Source of the DNA: Burkholderiales bacterium
Lineage (GTDB): Bacteria; Pseudomonadota; Gammaproteobacteria; Burkholderiales; Burkholderiaceae_E
Direction: 5' to 3'
Length of the DNA stretch: 64,000 nt
NCBI GenBank assembly: GCA_026399835.1
Contig: JAPLQE010000066.1
Location: 173,691 to 237,690, forward strand
In this document: piece by piece, positions 56,652 to 64,000 of the stretch
How the letters are laid out: each line of letters opens with the position of its first letter
Position numbering within the stretch: position 1 is the stretch's first letter
The notes under the pieces: generated by a model
Databases searched by the model: none
Seen by the model: the letters and a program-made list of their open reading frames with translations, nothing else
Told to the model about the DNA's origin: nothing
Translations under genes and position numbers: made by a program

Positions 56652-57337
56652 GCGCGGGCGTCGTCGCGCTGCTGCAGCTCGCGAGCCCGGCGCTGCCGAT
56701 CGGCGGCTACAGCTACTCGAGCGGGCTGGAGTGGGGCATCGACAGCGGCGCGGTGCGCACCGAGCCGGCCGCCCGCGAATGGATCGCCGACGCGCTGGCG
56801 CTCTCGCTCGCGTCCTTCGAGGGGCCGCTGATGCGCGACGCGATGCGTGCGGCGCGCGCCCTGCCCGAGGCGGCGGCGCTCGAGGCGCTGGCCTCGCTGA
56901 ACGCCGATGCGCGCGCCGCGCGCGAGACCGCCGAACTGCGGCAGGAGTCCGACCAGATGGGCTTCTCGCTCGGCCGCTGGCTGGCCGCGGTCTGCCCGGA
57001 CGCCGAGGGCGACGCCGCGATCGCCGCGCGGCTCGCGCCGCTGTCGCTGCCGGTCGCCTGGGCGATCGCCGCGACCCGGCTCGGGCTCTCCGAGCGCGAC
57101 GCGCTGCTCGGGCTGTTCTGGACCTTCGCCGAGAACCAGGCGATGGTCCTGATGAAGGCGGTGCCGATGGGCCAGGTCGCCGCGCAGCGCCTGCTGCGCG
57201 CGCTGACGCCTGACCTCGTCGCCGCCGTCGACCGCGCGCTCGCACTCGAGCGCGACGACTGGTCGAGCGCCGCACCCGGGCTGGCGATCGCGTCGGCCCG
57301 CCACGAAACGCAGTATTCCAGACTGTTCAGGTCGTAG
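56648..57337 (+). CDS. ureF: Urease accessory protein UreF
   Basis: This 229-residue helical protein begins LLQLASPALPIGGYSYSSGLEWGIDSGAV, the UreF signature. It also has LRQESDQMGFSLGRWLAAV and TFAENQAMVLMKAVPMGQVAAQRLL. UreF joins UreD and UreG on apo-urease and controls GTP hydrolysis by UreG. It overlaps ureE and lies 6 bp before ureG. Confidence 0.95.
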   Translation: MSAGVVALLQLASPALPIGGYSYSSGLEWGIDSGAVRTEPAAREWIADALALSLASFEGPLMRDAMRAARALPEAAALEALASLNADARAARETAELRQESDQMGFSLGRWLAAVCPDAEGDAAIAARLAPLSLPVAWAIAATRLGLSERDALLGLFWTFAENQAMVLMKAVPMGQVAAQRLLRALTPDLVAAVDRALALERDDWSSAAPGLAIASARHETQYSRLFRS

Positions 57338-57343
57338 ACGGAC

Positions 57344-57955
57344 ATGAGTGCACACGGACCCCTGAGGGTGGGCATCGGCGGGCCGGTCGGCTCCGGCAAG
57401 ACCGCGCTGACGCTGGCGCTGTGCCAGCGGCTGCGCGAGAAGTACGACATCGCCGCGGTCACCAACGACATCTACACGCGCGAGGACGCCGAGTTCCTCG
57501 TCAAGAACGATGCGCTGCCCAAGGAGCGGATCCTCGGTGTCGAGACCGGCGGCTGCCCGCACACCGCCATCCGCGAGGACGCCTCGATCAACCTCGAGGC
57601 GGTCGACCGCCTCGCCCGCGCCTTCCCGGGGCTGCAGATCGTCTTCGTCGAATCCGGCGGCGACAACCTCGCGGCGACCTTCTCGCCCGAGCTGTCCGAC
57701 CTCACGATCTACGTGATCGACGTGGCCGCCGGCGAGAAGATCCCTCGCAAGGGCGGGCCCGGCATCATGAAGTCCGACCTGCTGGTGATCAACAAGATCG
57801 ATCTGGCGCCCTACGTGGGCGCCTCGCTCGAGGTGATGGAGCGCGACGCGCGGGCCATGCGCGGCGAGCGTCCGTTCGTGTTCTCCAACCTCAAGGTCGG
57901 CACGGGGCTCGACGACATCGTGTCGTTCATCGAGCACCGCGGCCTGTTCGCCTGA
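57344..57955 (+). CDS. ureG: Urease accessory GTPase UreG
   Basis: This 203-residue GTPase has the P-loop [11 protein letters not shown] at 12-22, the nickel-binding CPH in [17 protein letters not shown], the switch [15 protein letters not shown] and [11 protein letters not shown] for guanine recognition. It powers nickel delivery to urease. All motifs are intact. The nickel permease gene follows after 35 bp. Confidence 0.97.
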   Translation: MSAHGPLRVGIGGPVGSGKTALTLALCQRLREKYDIAAVTNDIYTREDAEFLVKNDALPKERILGVETGGCPHTAIREDASINLEAVDRLARAFPGLQIVFVESGGDNLAATFSPELSDLTIYVIDVAAGEKIPRKGGPGIMKSDLLVINKIDLAPYVGASLEVMERDARAMRGERPFVFSNLKVGTGLDDIVSFIEHRGLFA

Positions 57956-57990
57956 CCGTCCACGCCCGTCCGATCCGAAAGGCTTCCTCC

Positions 57991-58623
57991 ATGCGCCCTC
58001 CCATCGTCTCCCTCCTCGGCGCCGCGGCGCTGGCGACCGTCTGCCTGCCCGCCGCCGCCCACGAGGGCCACCTGCACGACGGCCTCCTGGCCGGCCTCGC
58101 GCATCCGCTCGGCGGTGCCGACCACCTGCTCGCGACGCTCGGCATCGGCCTGCTCGCCGGCGTCGCGGCCTCGGTGCGCGGGCGCACGGCGGGCGGTGCG
58201 TCGGTGCCGTCGCGCATCGGCGTGGCCGGGGTGCTGGGGCTGCTCGCGGGCGCGCTGTGGGCGATGTTCGCCGGCACGCTGCCCGGCCTGCCGCCGCTCG
58301 GCGCCGGGGTCGTCGAGCCGGCCGCCGCGCTCGGGCTGCTCGCGGTGGCGTTCGCGCTGCTGCAGGCCGAGCGTCTCGGTGCCGGCGGCCTCGCGGTGGT
58401 GGCGCTTGCGGTTGCGTTGCCGCATGGCTGGCTGCATGCCTCCGAAGGCAGCGGTCCGGCCTTCTTCGTCGGCCTCGCCGCCGCGAGCGCCGCGCTGTTC
58501 GCCGTCGGTGCGCTCGCCGCGCATGCGGTCGCGCGTCAGGGCGGCGCGCGCGCCGCGACCGCCCGCGGCTGGACCGCGGCGGGCTATGCGGGCGCCTTCG
58601 CCTGGACGCTGCTGGCCGCCTGA
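57991..58623 (+). CDS. HupE/UreJ-family nickel permease
   Basis: This 210-residue membrane protein has a signal-like first helix ending PAAAHEG, then the family motif HEGHLHDGLLAGLAHPLGGADHLLATLGIGLLAG, whose HPxxGxDH is a metal site. About six helices follow, including VVALAVALPHGWLHASEG. HupE/UreJ proteins bring in nickel for hydrogenase or urease. Its place directly after ureG supports a urease role. Its stop is 2 bp before the response regulator start. Confidence 0.9.
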   Translation: MRPPIVSLLGAAALATVCLPAAAHEGHLHDGLLAGLAHPLGGADHLLATLGIGLLAGVAASVRGRTAGGASVPSRIGVAGVLGLLAGALWAMFAGTLPGLPPLGAGVVEPAAALGLLAVAFALLQAERLGAGGLAVVALAVALPHGWLHASEGSGPAFFVGLAAASAALFAVGALAAHAVARQGGARAATARGWTAAGYAGAFAWTLLAA

Positions 58624-58625
58624 CG

Positions 58626-59267
58626 ATGCCGCGAGTGCTGCTCTGCGATGACCATCCGGTCATCCGCGACGCGATCGCGGTCTGCCTGCGCGCCATCGTG
58701 CCCGACTGCGAGATCGGCGTCGCAGCCACCGCGCGCCAGGCGCTCGACCGCCTCGAGGAGCCGGTGGCCTGGGACCTGGTGGTGCTCGATCTCGGGCTGC
58801 CCGATGCACGGGGCATCGATGCGCTGACCCGCGTGCGGATCCGCGCCCCCGACGCGAAGGTGGCCGTGCTGTCGGCGACCGAGGACCGCGACACCGTCGA
58901 ACGCGTGCTGAGCGCGGGGGCCGTCGCGTTCGTGCCGAAGTCGACCGACCGGATCGCGCTGCTCGAGTCGCTCAAGAGCCTGCTCGGCATCGCCGCGACG
59001 CCCGGCGAGGGCGACTTGCCGCAGCCCGGGCGGCGCCCGCGCGACGATGACCTCGTGCACGAGGCGCTGTCGGCCATGTCGCCGCGCCAGATGCAGGTGC
59101 TGCGCATGCTGGTGCGCGGGCTGCCGAACAAGGAGATCTGCCGCGAGCTCGGGCTGTCCGAGAACACGGTGAAGATCCACATCGGCGCGGTGCTGCGGGC
59201 ACTGCGTGCGCGCAACCGCACCGAGGCGGTGGCACTCGCGAGCCAGGTCGGGTTCGGCGGGAGCTGA
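58626..59267 (+). CDS. NarL/LuxR-type response regulator
   Basis: This 213-residue protein has a receiver domain with the acidic pair Asp8-Asp9, phospho-acceptor Asp55 in VVLDLGLPD, Ser/Thr in LSATE and Lys105 in FVPKS. A LuxR-type helix-turn-helix follows: MSPRQMQVLRMLVRGLPNKEICRELGLSENTVKIHIGAVLRAL in outline. No partner kinase gene is in the window. Spacing of 2 bp after the nickel permease gene puts it at the end of the urease unit, but whether it regulates that unit is unknown. Confidence 0.92.
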   Translation: MPRVLLCDDHPVIRDAIAVCLRAIVPDCEIGVAATARQALDRLEEPVAWDLVVLDLGLPDARGIDALTRVRIRAPDAKVAVLSATEDRDTVERVLSAGAVAFVPKSTDRIALLESLKSLLGIAATPGEGDLPQPGRRPRDDDLVHEALSAMSPRQMQVLRMLVRGLPNKEICRELGLSENTVKIHIGAVLRALRARNRTEAVALASQVGFGGS

Positions 59268-59276
59268 TCGTCCGCC

Positions 59277-59299
59277 GGCCGGGCCGGCGCGGCCCGGCC
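59277..59299. terminator. Hairpin between convergent response regulator and gcvT genes
   Basis: GGCCGGGCC / GGCCCGGCC, a perfect 9-bp stem with a GGCGC loop, fills the 37-bp gap between the two stop codons. It lacks a T-tract, so it is a probable bidirectional terminator. Confidence 0.55.
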
Positions 59300-59304
59300 C
59301 GGAC

Positions 59305-60419
59305 TCAGCGCTTGTAGCGCTTCGGCACGAACGGCAGCCGCACCACCTCGAGCGCCGGCCGCTTGTCGCGCACCGCGGCGCGCAGCGGGCGGCCGTCGAG
59401 CGCCGCAGCCTGCACCAGCGCGAGCATCACCGGCTTGCTCAGGGTCGGCGACACCGTGCCGCTGGTGACCTCGCCGACCTGCACGTCGGCCGCGTCCAGG
59501 ATGGCCGCATGCGCCCGTACCGGGACCGGCTCGGCCGAGACCAGGGCGACCAGCCGTCGCGGCGGGCCGTCGGCGAGCTGTGCGAGGACCGTCGCCGCAC
59601 CCGGAAAGCCGCCCGCCTTCGCACCCTGCGCGCGGCGCGATTTCGGGATCGCGAACGCGAGCCCGGCCTCGATGGGCGTGACGGTCGGCGAGATGTCGTT
59701 GCCGTGCAGCGGCAGCCCGGCCTCCAGGCGCAGCGTGTCGCGCGCGCCCAGCCCCACCGGTGCCACCCGGGGGTCGGCGAGCAGCCGGCGCGTCACGCGC
59801 AGGGCGGCCTCGAGCGGCAGCGAGATCTCGTAGCCGTCCTCGCCGGTGTAGCCCGAGCGGCTGGTGAAGCACGCCGCGCCCTCGAGCGTCAGCGTGCGCG
59901 CCTGCATGAAGGTCATCGCCGCGGCCGACGGATCGAGCGCGGCGAGCACCGACTCGGCCGCCGGGCCCTGCAGCGCGATCAGCGCCGCGTCGACCCACTC
60001 GATCGACAGCGTCGGGCAGGCCGCGACGAGCCGCGCGAAGTCGGCATCGCGGTTGCCGGCGTTGACCACCATGCGGACCTCGTCGCCGAGGTTGACCAGC
60101 ATCAGGTCGTCCTCGATGCCGCCGGCCTCGTTCAGCAGCAGCGAGTACTTCTGCAGCCCCGGGGGCCAGCCGTCGAAGTCGAGCGGCAGGGCGGCCTCCA
60201 GGCCGCGCGCAAGCGCGGCGGCGCTGCCGTCCTTCGCGCGGATCCGCACCTGGCCCATGTGGGAGACGTCGAACAGGCCGGCGCGCTCGCGGGTGGCCGA
60301 ATGCTCGGCCTTCAGGCCCGCCGGGTACTGGATCGGCATCTCGTAGCCGGCGAACGGACCGAACTTCGCACCCAGCTCGCGGTGCAGCGCCTCGAGCGGG
60401 ATGTGGCGCACGGTGCCGC

Positions 60420-60423
<4 letters not shown>
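59305..60423 (-). CDS. gcvT: Glycine cleavage system T protein (aminomethyltransferase)
   Basis: This 372-residue protein transfers the methylene group from the lipoyl arm of GcvH to tetrahydrofolate and releases ammonia. Family features: [36 protein letters not shown], where the Asp of FDVSHMG is catalytic, [37 protein letters not shown], and [21 protein letters not shown]. It is the last gene of the minus-strand gcvH-gcvP-gcvT operon and overlaps gcvP as ATGA. Confidence 0.97.
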
Positions 60424-63302
<2,879 letters not shown>

Positions 63303-63315
63303 CGCGGGCCTCCGC

Positions 63316-63699
63316 TCAGGCGCCGGGGCCGGCGTCGTACGCGGCCGCGGTCAGCAGGCCGGCGAGCGCGGCGGGATCGGCGGGGCGCAGCGTGTAGAGC
63401 CAGCCCTCGGTGTACGGCGCGGTGTTGACCGTCTGCGGCGCGTCGGCGAGCGCCTCGTTGGCCACCAGCACCTCGCCGGCGAGCGGCGCGTAGACGTCGG
63501 AGGCCGCCTTGGTGGACTCGACGACCGCGACCGCCTCGCCCTTCGCGACGCTGCGGCCCGGCTGCGGCAGCTCGGCGTAGACCAGCTCGCCGAGCGCCTC
63601 CTGGGCATGCTCGGTGATCCCGATGGTGACGGTGTCGTCGCCGTTGTCGCGGACCCACTCGTGGGTGTCGGTGTAGCGGAGGTCGGAAGGGCTGGCCAA
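63316..63699 (-). CDS. gcvH: Glycine cleavage system H protein
   Basis: This 127-residue carrier has the lipoyl Lys64 in [19 protein letters not shown]. The N-terminal [39 protein letters not shown] is typical. It is the first gene of the operon, with the tandem glycine riboswitch in its leader about 110 bp upstream. Confidence 0.97.
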   Translation of the reverse strand: MASPSDLRYTDTHEWVRDNGDDTVTIGITEHAQEALGELVYAELPQPGRSVAKGEAVAVVESTKAASDVYAPLAGEVLVANEALADAPQTVNTAPYTEGWLYTLRPADPAALAGLLTAAAYDAGPGA

Positions 63700-63807
63700 G
63701 GTGGGCTCCGGAGGAAGGTATTCTCGGGCGGGAGGACGCCGGCACGGGACGTGACGACGCGGGAACGCCGACGGACCCCCCGCTGTGGTGGTCCGCTGCG
63801 CCCCCTC

Positions 63808-63995
63808 TGTCCGTTTGCCTGAGAGATTGACCTTCGGCGAGACGTTCGCGACTCGCGTCGCGACGCCTACTCTCCAGAGAGTCCGATCCGCTGCGGTCCT
63901 TTTGCCTGAGAGTTTCCGGGGCGATACACCTTCGGCGCCGGCGCCTGGCCGGACGCGGACGTCCGGGGGCCGGTCTCTCCCGCAGCGGCGGTGAG
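63808..63995 (-). promoter_or_regulatory. Tandem glycine riboswitch
   Basis: Read on the minus strand, the leader contains two aptamers. Each has a GGAGAG-type start, a GCCGAAGG core and the conserved 3' motif CTCTCAGGCAAA: the first around 63900-63990 and the second around 63812-63882. Two aptamers in a row are the standard glycine riboswitch in front of gcv genes; glycine binding turns on the glycine cleavage operon. The 5' limit reaches close to the window edge, so the first aptamer may extend a few bases further. Confidence 0.93.
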
Positions 63996-64000
63996 ACTGG

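Overview
This is a GC-rich (about 70% by eye) bacterial chromosome segment, most likely from a betaproteobacterium of the order Burkholderiales. Pointers to that are the Bug/TctC-type binding proteins, the PuuD-type membrane urate hydroxylase, the urtABCDE/ure gene set, the tandem glycine riboswitch in front of gcvHPT and the dense coding with ATGA overlaps. The genus cannot be fixed from the sequence alone. No tRNA, rRNA, CRISPR array, integrase or recognisable insertion sequence was seen.

The window is dominated by nitrogen scavenging. Positions 1-8.4 kb hold the 3' end of a cyanase gene, an Asp/Glu/hydantoin-type racemase, a cobalamin adenosyltransferase, a Tsx-like outer-membrane nucleoside channel, a nucleoside-deaminase-like gene in an operon with an NMT1/SsuABC-type ABC transporter, and a class III CoA-transferase paired with a Bug-type binding protein. 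From 8.5 to 38.3 kb lies a purine catabolic region: urate hydroxylase (puuD), two transthyretin-like hydroxyisourate hydrolase homologues, an 8-oxoguanine deaminase-like amidohydrolase, allantoinase (puuE), xanthine dehydrogenase (xdhABC), a BmpA/YufOPQ-like nucleoside or purine ABC transporter, a Rieske oxygenase, a second BMP-type binding protein and guanine deaminase. These genes would carry purines from uptake through guanine, xanthine, urate and allantoin. Genes for OHCU decarboxylase and the allantoate steps are not in this window. Interspersed are a flavin monooxygenase, a LysR regulator, a DMT exporter, a PAS-GGDEF-EAL protein, an amidase and htpX.

Positions 39.1-44.95 kb look like an accessory island. 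They hold a protein of about 1,000 residues that I do not recognise (it could be an effector or toxin), a HigBA/RelE-like toxin-antitoxin pair whose toxin looks degenerate at its N-terminus, about 490 bp without a gene, and an orphan PaaK/CapK-like adenylate-forming protein. The right edge abuts what appears to be the last 35 or so codons of a threonine ammonia-lyase, suggesting a resident gene was cut.

From 45.1 to 59.3 kb is a GlcD-like FAD oxidase followed by a urease locus of unusual order: ureD-ureA, then the whole urea ABC transporter urtABCDE, then ureB-ureC-ureE-ureF-ureG, a HupE/UreJ-type nickel permease and a NarL/LuxR-type response regulator. A near-consensus sigma-54 promoter lies upstream of urtA, and two strong hairpins, one a typical intrinsic terminator, separate urtA from urtB. 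The window ends with gcvT, gcvP and gcvH on the minus strand, preceded by a tandem glycine riboswitch.

Functionally, purine-derived allantoin would give urea (imported or internal) and C2 products; urease and cyanase release ammonia and CO2, and glycine cleavage handles one-carbon units. The best leads are the split urease operon with its nitrogen-type promoter, the shared internal gap in both Bug-type genes, the divergent transthyretin paralogue, the Rieske oxygenase inside the purine operon, and the island.
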